Source of the DNA: Ardenticatenales bacterium
Lineage (GTDB): Bacteria > Chloroflexota > Anaerolineae > Epilineales > Epilineaceae
DNA: 64,000 nucleotides
Direction: 5' to 3'
Assembly: GCA_020853525.1 (NCBI GenBank)
Contig: JADYYS010000059.1
Span: 1 to 64,000, forward strand
The notes beneath the pieces were generated by a model that was not told the origin of the DNA, ran no database searches, and was given only the letters and a program-made list of their open reading frames with translations. How positions within the stretch are numbered: position 1 is the first letter of the stretch; each line of letters starts with the position of its first letter. This document shows, piece by piece, positions 47,632 to 55,928 of the stretch. Made by a program: the position numbers and the translations under genes.

Positions 47632-48600
47632 ATGAGCATCGAATCGCCCGACGAAACCGCGCCGTCCCCGCTCCAGCCCCCCGCCACCGCCACCCTCGGC
47701 CCGCTCCGGCGCCGCCAGGCCGACGGCTGGTCGCTCGTCCTGTCCAGCGAGGGCATCGGCCACCAGCTCCTCTCCGGCGCCGACGGCCTCTACCTGGCCG
47801 TCGACGCCGGCGACGCCGCGCGCGCCTCGGCCTCGCTGGCGGCGTACATGGCCGAGAACGACGCGCCGGTCTTCGACACCACCCGCCGCCCGCCGTCCGG
47901 GCCGAGCGCCGATCCCGCCGGCCGGGCCGACATCGGCCTCGGCGTCGCCGCCGGCCTCGCGCTCCTCGCCGGGTTTGCCGTCACCGGCGACGCCACGCAC
48001 GGCGGCGGACTGGCGCCGCTCGGCGGAGCCGACAGCGGATTGATCCTGAACGGCGCACTGTGGCGGACCGTCACCGCACTGACGCTGCACGCCGGGATCG
48101 GCCACGTCCTGGCGAACGCGTTGGCGAGCGTGATCTTCCTGCCGCTCGCGGCACGCCGCCTCGGGATCGGCATGACCGTGCTCGGCACGATCGGCGCCGG
48201 TGCGATCGGCAACGGGCTGACCGCGCTCGTTCGTGGACCCGGTTCGCTCGGCGTCGGCTTCTCGACGGCCGTCTTCGGCGCGCTCGGCCTCTTGGCCGGC
48301 GCGCGCCTCGTCGACGGCGACCGCGGCGGGCGCGGCGGGCGCGGCGGGTGCTGGGTCGTGCTCGGCGCAGCCGCGGCGCTGCTGGCGCTCCTCGGCTCGG
48401 GCGAGCAGAGCGACGTGCTGGCCCATGCCTGCGGCCTGGCCTCCGGCGTGCCGATCGGCGCCGCGATCGCGCGGCTGGCGCGTGCGGGAGCGCCGGCGGA
48501 CGGGACGGGGACTTCCGTCGCGGGCGCGCGCCTGCAGTGGGCGGCCGGGATCGCGGCGGCGGCGATCATCGCGGGCGCATGGGGGCTGGCGCTGCGTTGA
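47632..48600 (+). CDS. Rhomboid family intramembrane serine protease
   Basis: 322 residues. A soluble N-terminus of about 95 residues precedes six or seven hydrophobic segments. H-A-G-I-G-H-V-L-A-N matches the H-x-x-x-N oxyanion segment in the second helix. G-V-G-F-S-T-A-V-F-G-A carries the nucleophile serine (usually G-x-S-G; here G-F-S-T, a variant). H-A-C-G-L-A-S-G holds the catalytic histidine. Substrate unknown; surface-protein release is possible. The ATG is probably close to the transcript start (weak TACCAT at 47618-47623). Confidence 0.82.
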   Translation: MSIESPDETAPSPLQPPATATLGPLRRRQADGWSLVLSSEGIGHQLLSGADGLYLAVDAGDAARASASLAAYMAENDAPVFDTTRRPPSGPSADPAGRADIGLGVAAGLALLAGFAVTGDATHGGGLAPLGGADSGLILNGALWRTVTALTLHAGIGHVLANALASVIFLPLAARRLGIGMTVLGTIGAGAIGNGLTALVRGPGSLGVGFSTAVFGALGLLAGARLVDGDRGGRGGRGGCWVVLGAAAALLALLGSGEQSDVLAHACGLASGVPIGAAIARLARAGAPADGTGTSVAGARLQWAAGIAAAAIIAGAWGLALR

Positions 48601-48704
48601 GGGGCATCGTCCAGCGGCGCCGTCCACGGCGGACGTCGGCGGGGACGATATCCGCCATGGTCATCCGTCGGCCGGGTCCGCGACGCCGGCGCAACGCCGC
48701 GCCG

Positions 48705-48710
48705 TATAAT
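48705..48710 (+). promoter_or_regulatory. -10 box of recJ
   Basis: TATAAT with a short leader of about 20 nt that contains GAGG before the GTG at 48738. The -35 region is poor. Confidence 0.5.
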
Positions 48711-48737
48711 CGTCCCACCCGCGAATCGAGGATCGCC

Positions 48738-50546
48738 GTGCCCAATCCCGTCCCGCCCGCCGCGCCGCGCGCCCGGTGGCGCCTCAGCCCGCCGCCCTCG
48801 CCCGCGCTCGATGCGCTCGGCGATCCGCTGCTGGCGCGTGCGCTCGCCGCGCGCGGCGTCACGGAGCTCGACGGCGCGGCGGCGTTCCTCGGCCGTTCGG
48901 TGGGGGACGACAACCCGTTCCGGCTGACGGACATGGACCGCGCCGTGACCCGCCTCCGCCGCGCGATCTCGGGCGGCGAGCGGATCGCCGTGTACGGCGA
49001 CTACGATGCGGACGGCGTGACCGGCACCGCGCTGCTCACGACGGCCCTCCGCGCCCTCGGCGGCGACGTGCTGCCGCACCTGCCGCATCGCGAGCGCGAC
49101 GGCTACGGCGTGCACACCGCGGCGCTCGACCGGTTGGCGAAGCACGGCGTGCGGCTCATCGTCACGGTGGACTGCGGCGTCCGGGCGGCGGAACCGCTCC
49201 TGCACGCCCGCGCGCTCGGGCTGGACGTCATCGTCACCGACCACCACGCGCTGCCGGACGCGTTGCCGGCGGCGGTGGCCGTCGTGAACCCACGCCGCGC
49301 GGACGACGGCTACGGCTTCCACGAGTTCGCCGGCGTCGGACTGGCGTACAAGCTGGCGCAGGCGCTCCTGCGGGTGGCGGCGCGCACCTCGGCGCGGCCG
49401 GCAGCGCTCCACGAGACCGATCTGCTCGACCTCGCGGCGATCGGCACCGTCGCGGATGTCGTTCCGCTCGTCGGCGAGAACCGGATGCTCGTCCAAGGCG
49501 GCCTCGAGCGGATCCGGGCGGGCGCCCGACCGGGCGTCGCGGCGCTGTGCGAGGCCGGCGGTTTCGAGGCGGCGACGATGACGGCCCGCGGGATCGCGTT
49601 CGGGCTCGGGCCGCGGCTGAACGCCGCCGGTCGGATGGGGGATGCCACGATGGCGCTGACGCTGCTGCTGTCCGATGAGGACGGCGAGGCACGCCGGCTC
49701 GCCGCGCAGCTCGAGCACATGAACCGCGAGCGGCGAGCGGCGACGGATGTCGCGCTCGAAGCGGCGCACGCGGATCTGGCGGGGCGGACGGACGCGCCAT
49801 TCCTCGCCTGGGCATCGCCGGACGTCGGCCTCGGCGTGATCGGGCTCGTCGCGGGCCAGCTGGCGCAGGCGCACTACCGCCCGGCCGCGGTGTTCCGCAT
49901 CGAGGGCGACACGGCACGCGCCAGCCTGCGCTCGATCGCCGAGTTCAACGTCGTCGAAGCCCTCGACCGCATCGCCCCGCTGCTCGAGCGGCACGGCGGC
50001 CACGCGCGCGCCGGCGGCCTGACGGTGCGAACGGACCGCCTGGACGAGGTCGTCGATGCCCTCACCCGCCTGGCCGACGACGCACTGCGCGGCGCCGACC
50101 TGCGCCCGGTCCTCGACATCGACGCCGAGCTGCCGCTCACGGCCGTGAACGACGACCTCTACCGCCGGCTGCAAGCCCTCGAGCCGTTCGGCGAAGCGAA
50201 CCCGTCGCCGCTCATCCTCAGCCGGGACGTCCCGGTGGCGTCCAAACGGATCGTCGGCGAGCGCCACCTCAAGCTCATCGTCCCGACCGCGCGCGGGTCG
50301 ATGGAGGCGATGGCGTTCGGCCATGGGGACCGGCTGGCGGGGATCGGGGAGCGGATCGACGTCGTGTACGGCGTGCGCGAGCGGGTCTGGCGCGGCGAGC
50401 GCAGCCTGGAACTCGACGTCCAGGACTTCGCGGCGGCCGGGACGGCACGTGTCCAGGTGGACGGCCACGCGCCGGCCGATGGCGGACGCGTCGGGGACAG
50501 GATCGCCGGAATGGGCGCGCCCGACGTCGTCGCCGCCTCGATCTGA
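48738..50546 (+). CDS. recJ: Single-stranded-DNA-specific exonuclease RecJ
   Basis: 602 residues. DHH phosphoesterase motifs: A-V-Y-G-D-Y-D-A-D-G-V-T-G near residue 90, T-V-D-C-G, and V-T-D-H-H near 170. The DHHA1 R-H-G-G-H-A-R-A-G-G motif is near 420, followed by the OB-like C-terminal domain. 5'-3' nuclease in recombination and mismatch repair. GTG start chosen for its GAGG and family-like length; the longer upstream open frame overlaps the rhomboid gene. Confidence 0.93.
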   Translation: MPNPVPPAAPRARWRLSPPPSPALDALGDPLLARALAARGVTELDGAAAFLGRSVGDDNPFRLTDMDRAVTRLRRAISGGERIAVYGDYDADGVTGTALLTTALRALGGDVLPHLPHRERDGYGVHTAALDRLAKHGVRLIVTVDCGVRAAEPLLHARALGLDVIVTDHHALPDALPAAVAVVNPRRADDGYGFHEFAGVGLAYKLAQALLRVAARTSARPAALHETDLLDLAAIGTVADVVPLVGENRMLVQGGLERIRAGARPGVAALCEAGGFEAATMTARGIAFGLGPRLNAAGRMGDATMALTLLLSDEDGEARRLAAQLEHMNRERRAATDVALEAAHADLAGRTDAPFLAWASPDVGLGVIGLVAGQLAQAHYRPAAVFRIEGDTARASLRSIAEFNVVEALDRIAPLLERHGGHARAGGLTVRTDRLDEVVDALTRLADDALRGADLRPVLDIDAELPLTAVNDDLYRRLQALEPFGEANPSPLILSRDVPVASKRIVGERHLKLIVPTARGSMEAMAFGHGDRLAGIGERIDVVYGVRERVWRGERSLELDVQDFAAAGTARVQVDGHAPADGGRVGDRIAGMGAPDVVAASI

Positions 50547-50566
50547 ACGCACGGCGTCAGACGCGG

Positions 50567-52021
50567 ATGGACGCGCCGGCGGTTCCGATCCACCCGGACC
50601 GCGTCCGGGCGCTGAACGAAGCGCCGGTTACGCCCGGGCCGGTCCTGTACTGGATGTCGCGCGACGCGCGTGCGGCCGACAACTGGGCGCTGCTGCACGC
50701 ACGCGCGATCGCCGCCGCCGCGGACGCGCCGCTGGCCGTCGTGTTCGCGCTGGCACCGTCGTTCCTCGCCGCGCCTTGGCGCGCCTACGCCTTCCTCCTG
50801 GCCGGGCTGCGCGAAGTGGAGCGCGACCTGCGCGCGCTTCAGATCCCGTTCGCCGTCCTGCACGGCGCCGATCCGCGCGACACCGTGACGGCGTTCGTCC
50901 GCACCCACGGCGTCGGCCGCGTCGTCGTCGACTTCAACCCGCTTCGGCTGGCGCGGGAGTGGCGCGCGGGCGTCGGCGATCGGCTGGCGGCGGCGGGCGT
51001 GCGCCTCGAGGAGGTCGATGCGCACAACATCGTGCCGTGCTGGGTGGCCTCCGCCAAGCTCGAGTTCGCGGCGCGAACGATCCGGCCGAAGATCGAGCGG
51101 CTCGTCGACGCGTTACTCGAGCCGTTCCCGGCGCTTGCTCCGCAGGCCGTGACGTGGCCGTCGCCGCTGCCGGCGGTCGACTGGGCGGCGGCCGAGGCGT
51201 CGCTGGCCGTCGACCGGTCGATCGGCATGGCCGAGGCCTTCACGCCCGGCCCGGCTGCCGCCCATCGCGCCCTGGATGCCTTCCTGTCCGGTAGCCTCGA
51301 CGGCTACACGAAGCGACGCAACGACCCGAATGCCGACGGCCAGTCCGGGCTGTCGCCCTACCTGCACTTCGGCCAGATCGCCCCGGCGCGCGTGGCGCTC
51401 GAAGTTCGGGCCCGCGCCGCGGACGTACGCGCGATGGGCGCCGGCGGCGTCGATGTCGCCATCGACGTAGATCCCGATGTCGCGCGTTCGGCCGACGTCG
51501 CCGCGTTCCTCGAAGAGCTGATCGTCCGCCGTGAGCTCGCGGACAACTTCTGCCTGCATCAGCCCGCCTACGACAGCTTCGACGGCTTCCACGCTTGGGC
51601 GCAGCGCACGCTCGACGCACACCGCGGCGACGCGCGCGACGCCCTGTACGACATCGACGACTTCGAGCGGGCCGCGACGCACGACGACCTCTGGAACGCC
51701 TGTCAGCGCCAGATGGTCCGCACCGGCAAGATGCACGGCTACCTGCGGATGTACTGGGCCAAGATGATCCTGGCCTGGTCGGCCACGCCCGAGGAGGCGC
51801 TGGCCACCGCCATCGTATTGAACGATCGGTACGAACTCGACGGGCGCGACCCGAACGGCTACGCCGGCATCGCCTGGGCGATCGGCGGGGTGCACGATCG
51901 GCCATGGTTCGATCGGCCGGTGTTCGGGACGGTGCGGTACATGAGCGCGAGCGGTGCGGCGCGGAAGTTCGACGTGCCGGCGTATGTGCGGCGCTGGTCG
52001 GCGCCGGAGCGGCGCGCATGA
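50567..52021 (+). CDS. Class II CPD photolyase
   Basis: 484 residues, light-driven repair of cyclobutane pyrimidine dimers using FAD. Class II signatures are V-L-Y-W-M-S-R-D-A-R-A-A-D-N-W-A-L near the start, G-K-M-H-G-Y-L-R-M-Y-W-A-K and N-D-R-Y-E-L-D-G-R-D-P-N-G-Y near 400, and the final V-R-Y-M-S segment. Length is normal. It follows recJ by 20 bp and overlaps the next gene by ATGA, so recJ, the photolyase and the YihY gene may form a unit. Confidence 0.92.
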   Translation: MDAPAVPIHPDRVRALNEAPVTPGPVLYWMSRDARAADNWALLHARAIAAAADAPLAVVFALAPSFLAAPWRAYAFLLAGLREVERDLRALQIPFAVLHGADPRDTVTAFVRTHGVGRVVVDFNPLRLAREWRAGVGDRLAAAGVRLEEVDAHNIVPCWVASAKLEFAARTIRPKIERLVDALLEPFPALAPQAVTWPSPLPAVDWAAAEASLAVDRSIGMAEAFTPGPAAAHRALDAFLSGSLDGYTKRRNDPNADGQSGLSPYLHFGQIAPARVALEVRARAADVRAMGAGGVDVAIDVDPDVARSADVAAFLEELIVRRELADNFCLHQPAYDSFDGFHAWAQRTLDAHRGDARDALYDIDDFERAATHDDLWNACQRQMVRTGKMHGYLRMYWAKMILAWSATPEEALATAIVLNDRYELDGRDPNGYAGIAWAIGGVHDRPWFDRPVFGTVRYMSASGAARKFDVPAYVRRWSAPERRA

Positions 52022-53016
52022 CGCGGTCCGTCGATGACGGCGATCGGACTGCGGGCGATCGGACTGCGGGCGATCGGCGCGGCGGGGATGCCCACAGCGG
52101 CGTCGGAGCCGTCGGCCGCAACGGAAGCGACGTCGCCGCCGTGACGCTGCAACGCGCGCGTCGTGCCTGGCATCTCTGGCGCCGCCCGTACGTGTCCACG
52201 GCCGCGGCCGCGATCGCCTACCGCACGCTGTTCTCGATCGCGCCGCTCCTCGTGCTGGCCATCGCCGTGCTGGGCCGCGTCGTCGGTGCGTCGACCGCGC
52301 ATGCCACCGTCCTGGCGTTCGCCGCCGATGCGCTCGGCGTGCCGATCACCGGGCCGCTGGCCGACGCCGTGTCGTCGTTGCTCGAGGCGATCACCCATCC
52401 GGGCGCGCAGTTGCGGGCGTCCGCGGTGGCGACGGTACTCGTCCTCCTGGGCGCGTTGGGCGTGTTCGACGAGGTCCGGCTCGCCCTCAACCTCCTGTGG
52501 TCGGTCGAGGTGCGGCGCGGCCGGCGCGGTCTGGCGGCCGTGGCGCTGGCGCGGCTCGTCGGCCTCACGCTCGTGCTCGGCGGGGGCGTGCTCGTGGCGC
52601 TCTCGCTGGCGACCGCGCGTTGGATCGCCGCCACGGCGCGCGCGCTCGGCGTCCCGGCGCATTGGGTGCCGGCGGCGGACCCGCTGGACCGGGCGGTGAT
52701 CTTCGTGCTCATCACGGTGCTCTTCGCCTGCATCTACCGCGGCTTCTCCGACAGCCGCCCGCGCTGGCACGACGTCTGGGGCGGCGCACTGATCACGGCG
52801 GCGCTGTTCAGTCTGGCGAAGGGGGCGTTCGCGGCGTATGTCGTCGTCGCCGGCGTCGGGTCGGTGTACGGGGCGGCGGGGGCGCTGGTGGTGCTCGTGC
52901 TTTGGGTGTACGTGAGCGCCTGGACGATGTTGTTCGGGGCGGCGTGGGTGGGGGCGCGAAGCGCGGCCGCTACGGTCGCTCCAACGTCACCCGCCCCCCA
53001 TCCCCATCCACCGTGA
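52018..53016 (+). CDS. YihY/BrkB-type membrane protein
   Basis: 332 residues. A polar Gly/Asp N-terminus of about 55 residues precedes Y-V-S-T-A-A-A-A-I-A-Y-R-T-L-F-S-I-A-P-L, the family opening. About six membrane segments follow, with D-E-V-R-x-A-L-N and the late G-S-V-Y-G-A-A-G-A-L-V-V-L-V-L-W-V-Y segment. Function not established (once annotated as ribonuclease BN). The ATG overlaps the photolyase stop. Its 3' end overlaps the convergent gene by 47 bp. Confidence 0.85.
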   Translation: MTRSVDDGDRTAGDRTAGDRRGGDAHSGVGAVGRNGSDVAAVTLQRARRAWHLWRRPYVSTAAAAIAYRTLFSIAPLLVLAIAVLGRVVGASTAHATVLAFAADALGVPITGPLADAVSSLLEAITHPGAQLRASAVATVLVLLGALGVFDEVRLALNLLWSVEVRRGRRGLAAVALARLVGLTLVLGGGVLVALSLATARWIAATARALGVPAHWVPAADPLDRAVIFVLITVLFACIYRGFSDSRPRWHDVWGGALITAALFSLAKGAFAAYVVVAGVGSVYGAAGALVVLVLWVYVSAWTMLFGAAWVGARSAAATVAPTSPAPHPHPP

Positions 53017-55666
53017 TCCGCGCCCCGTCCCTGATCTGCGCCGTCGCCACCCCCGTCCCGAGCACCGCCGGGATCCCGTACTCCCGCGCCACGATCGAGC
53101 TGTGGCTGAGCGGCCCGCCGACGTCCGTGACGATACCGGCGGCCAGCGCAAACAGCGGCGTCCAGGCGGGGGTCGTGATCTTCGTCACCAGGATGTCGCC
53201 GTGGCGCATCGCGTGGAAGTGATCCGGGCCGAGGATCACGCGGGCCGTGCCGGTGACGCGCCCGGGGCTGGCCCCGATCCCATTGATCGTGTCGCCCCCT
53301 TCCTGGTGGGAGTGCGCCGGCATGAAGCGCATGAGATCCATCCCGAGGAACGTCGCGCCCCCCTTCAGCGGCAGGGCCACCGGCGGCGTGACCGTGCGGT
53401 TGTGCGCCGCCGTCGCCCGCCGCGCGGCTACGGCGCTCGCGTGGTCCTCCGCCCGCTGGCCGCTGTCGATCGCCCGTGCCACGTCCTGCAGCTCGTCGAC
53501 CGTCAACCAGTAGACATCCTCGGCCGCCGTCACCGCCCCCGCCGCGACGGCGCGCTCCCCGAGGACGCGCATCATCCGCCGCAGCTGCGGCCAGCCGAGG
53601 CCGACGTCCGCCAGCGCGTCTTCTCGCAGCGGCGCGAACTGCTGGGCGCCGCCGAGCAGCCAGCCGACGAACCGGCCGCGCCGCCCGCGCAGGCGGGATC
53701 GCAGCGCGTGCGTCGCCGCCTCGCGCGCCGCCGACGAAGCACCTTGGCGCTCGTACGGGCTGCGGGCATCGCCGGCGACGAAGGACTTCAGCGCTTCCAG
53801 GAGCGGCGACGGATCGTCCGCAGCCAGCGGCTTGCTGAAGTCGAGGTCGTAGACCGCATCGCCGTAGTGCTGCAGATGGGCGGCGAAGAGCGTCGTGAAC
53901 ACGTTCCAGGCATCGGCCGTGACATGGCCGGGCGGCGGACCGCCCAAGGCGGCGGCGATCTCGGCAGTGGTCATCGACGTCAGGGCGGATGCAAGATCCG
54001 GATGTTCCCTCGCCCAGACCGCCAGATCGAACAGCGCCTTCTCGGCTCGGATCGGCTTGCTGTCGAACCCCAACAGGTAGGTGATCGCCAGCGGATCGCC
54101 CTTGCGCTTGGCCAGCTTGCCGTAGAAGTACGTGAAGCATGCCTCGCCGATGTAGGCGACCGGCAGGATGCCGCTTTGGATCGTCAGGTAGTAGTCCGCC
54201 GCCGCGTCCGTGATCCGCGCCGCGCCGGCCAGCAGGTCGGAAGCCGTCGACCCGACCAGGTCCCGCTCGTCCCACGCGGCCACCACGGCGCGATAGCGCG
54301 GATGGGCCTCGTCCTCCCAGAGCGATCGGGCACGCCGGAAGTGATCGATCAGCTGGCCGGGGTGGGTGAGGAAGTGGAACAGCATCCGGAACGTCTGCGT
54401 CGGCGACATCGAGTAGTCGTAGTAGGCGAACCCATGGATCGTCGTGAGATCGGTGAGCTGCTTCATGACCCGCGCGAGGCCGATCTCCGCCATCAGCGCC
54501 GCCATCGCCCGGTTCCAGCGCGGCAGCGCCATCGTCTCGAACAGCGGCGAGAGCGGCTCGGGCAGGAGCTCGACGACGCTCGAGCGTGCGTAGCGCCCGT
54601 TCGCTTTCGGCGTCGTCCAGTCCAGCTCGACGCGCGGCTCGGGCAGCGCCGTGATCGGCCGCGCCTGGACGATCGCGATGTTGCCGCCGGCGATCGCCCA
54701 CTCGACGTCGACCGGGTGGCCGTACAGCGCCTCGATCCGGCCGCCGAGCCGCGTCAGCTCGGCGATGTGGGCGGGCGACAACGTCGGCGCGGCGCGCCGC
54801 GCCGACGGCACCGGCACCTCGCGCGTGCCGTCGTCCGTCCGCACGGTCTGCACCGCCTTGTCCATCACATCCGCCGATCGGATCGTCCCCGTCGCCTTGT
54901 CGACCCGGAACGTATCCGGCGTCACGTGCCCGCCGACGATCGCCTCGCCCAGCCCCCACGCGGCGTTGACGACGACCTCGTCGCGTGCTCCCGTCATCGG
55001 GTTCGCCGTGAACAGGATCCCGGCCACGTCCGCCGGCACGAGGCGCTGCACGACGACGGCCAGGCTCACGTCCGCGCCGTCGATGCCCTGCCGCGCCCGG
55101 TACCCGATCGCTCGCGCCGTCCAGAGCGACGCCCAGCAGCGCCGGACGGCAGCCAGAACCGCCTCGGCGCCGCGCACGTTCAAGTAGCTGTCGTGCTGCC
55201 CCGCGAACGACAGCTCCGGCAGATCCTCCGCCGTGGCCGACGATCGCACCGCCACCGCCGGATCGCCCGCCCCGAGCACGGCGTACGCCGCCCCGACGCC
55301 CTCGGCGACGTCGCGCGGCACCGTCGCCTGCACGATGAGCGCCCGGATGATGGCCGACGCCCGCTCGAGCGACGCCGGCTCGTCGATCGTCGCCCGGTTC
55401 GCGGCCCGCTGGATGACCTCCGCGAGATGGTTCGCGTCCACGAAGCGCCGGTAGGCGGCGGTGGTCACGTGGAAGCCGGGCGGGACGGGAAGGGCGGCGG
55501 CGGAGAGGCGGGCGAGGGAGGCGCCTTTGCCGCCGGCGGCGGCGAGGGTGGCGTGCGAGGAGTCCAGAGGGAGGATGAGGGGCACCGATGAGGCCGACGA
55601 TGGCCGGTGAGAAGGCGTGTGAGAGGGCGTGTGAGAGGGCGTGTGAGAGGGCGTGTGAGAGGGCAT
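52970..55666 (-). CDS. PEP-synthase/rifampicin-phosphotransferase-like enzyme
   Basis: 898 residues. An ATP-grasp PPDK-type N-terminal domain (about 30-345) has G-G-K-G-A-S-L-A-R-L, V-R-S-S-A-T-A-E-D-L and V-x-A-x-P-I-T-like endings. A long helical middle follows (about 370-740). The C-terminal swivelling domain has G-G-P-L-S-H-S-S-I-V-A-R-E-Y-G-I-P-A-V, whose His is the phosphocarrier. The C-terminal PEP barrel of true PEP synthase is absent, which fits Rph-type phosphotransferases. The substrate cannot be told. AAGGAGCG precedes the ATG at 55666. The N-terminus contains a 12-bp tandem repeat. Confidence 0.8.
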   Translation of the reverse strand: MPSHTPSHTPSHTPSHTPSHRPSSASSVPLILPLDSSHATLAAAGGKGASLARLSAAALPVPPGFHVTTAAYRRFVDANHLAEVIQRAANRATIDEPASLERASAIIRALIVQATVPRDVAEGVGAAYAVLGAGDPAVAVRSSATAEDLPELSFAGQHDSYLNVRGAEAVLAAVRRCWASLWTARAIGYRARQGIDGADVSLAVVVQRLVPADVAGILFTANPMTGARDEVVVNAAWGLGEAIVGGHVTPDTFRVDKATGTIRSADVMDKAVQTVRTDDGTREVPVPSARRAAPTLSPAHIAELTRLGGRIEALYGHPVDVEWAIAGGNIAIVQARPITALPEPRVELDWTTPKANGRYARSSVVELLPEPLSPLFETMALPRWNRAMAALMAEIGLARVMKQLTDLTTIHGFAYYDYSMSPTQTFRMLFHFLTHPGQLIDHFRRARSLWEDEAHPRYRAVVAAWDERDLVGSTASDLLAGAARITDAAADYYLTIQSGILPVAYIGEACFTYFYGKLAKRKGDPLAITYLLGFDSKPIRAEKALFDLAVWAREHPDLASALTSMTTAEIAAALGGPPPGHVTADAWNVFTTLFAAHLQHYGDAVYDLDFSKPLAADDPSPLLEALKSFVAGDARSPYERQGASSAAREAATHALRSRLRGRRGRFVGWLLGGAQQFAPLREDALADVGLGWPQLRRMMRVLGERAVAAGAVTAAEDVYWLTVDELQDVARAIDSGQRAEDHASAVAARRATAAHNRTVTPPVALPLKGGATFLGMDLMRFMPAHSHQEGGDTINGIGASPGRVTGTARVILGPDHFHAMRHGDILVTKITTPAWTPLFALAAGIVTDVGGPLSHSSIVAREYGIPAVLGTGVATAQIRDGARITVDGDGGRVTLERP
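55617..55664 (-). repeat. 12-bp tandem repeat in the coding start of the phosphotransferase
   Basis: Four exact or near-exact copies of a 12-nt unit (GTGTGAGAGGGC on the plus strand), with flanking partial copies, encode P-S-H-T repeats straight after the start Met. Copy change would keep frame and alter only the length of the N-terminal tail. Confidence 0.8.
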
Positions 55667-55928
55667 GGGGCGACGCTCCTTGGCTGCGCGGTCATTGTGC
55701 GTCCCGCCCGCGGCGACCGCCAAAGTGCCGTGCGCCCTGGCATCGGCCGACCGGCGCCGGTATCCGCGGCGCCGGTATCCCACCATCCCCTCACGCCGCC
55801 GTTCACCGGCCGACGGCCCCCCACCGGCCCACGCGAAGGGGACCGACGCGACGCGCCGGCCCCCTTCGACCCCCCGGTCAGTGGTTCGACGACGGATCGG
55901 GGCATCCGAACCCGTCGTACGCCGCGCG

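Noticed and set aside
52970-55666. Calling the PEP-related enzyme PEP synthase (ppsA)
   Set aside because: The C-terminal PEP-binding barrel is missing and the protein ends after the swivelling His domain, so only a general phosphotransferase call is safe.
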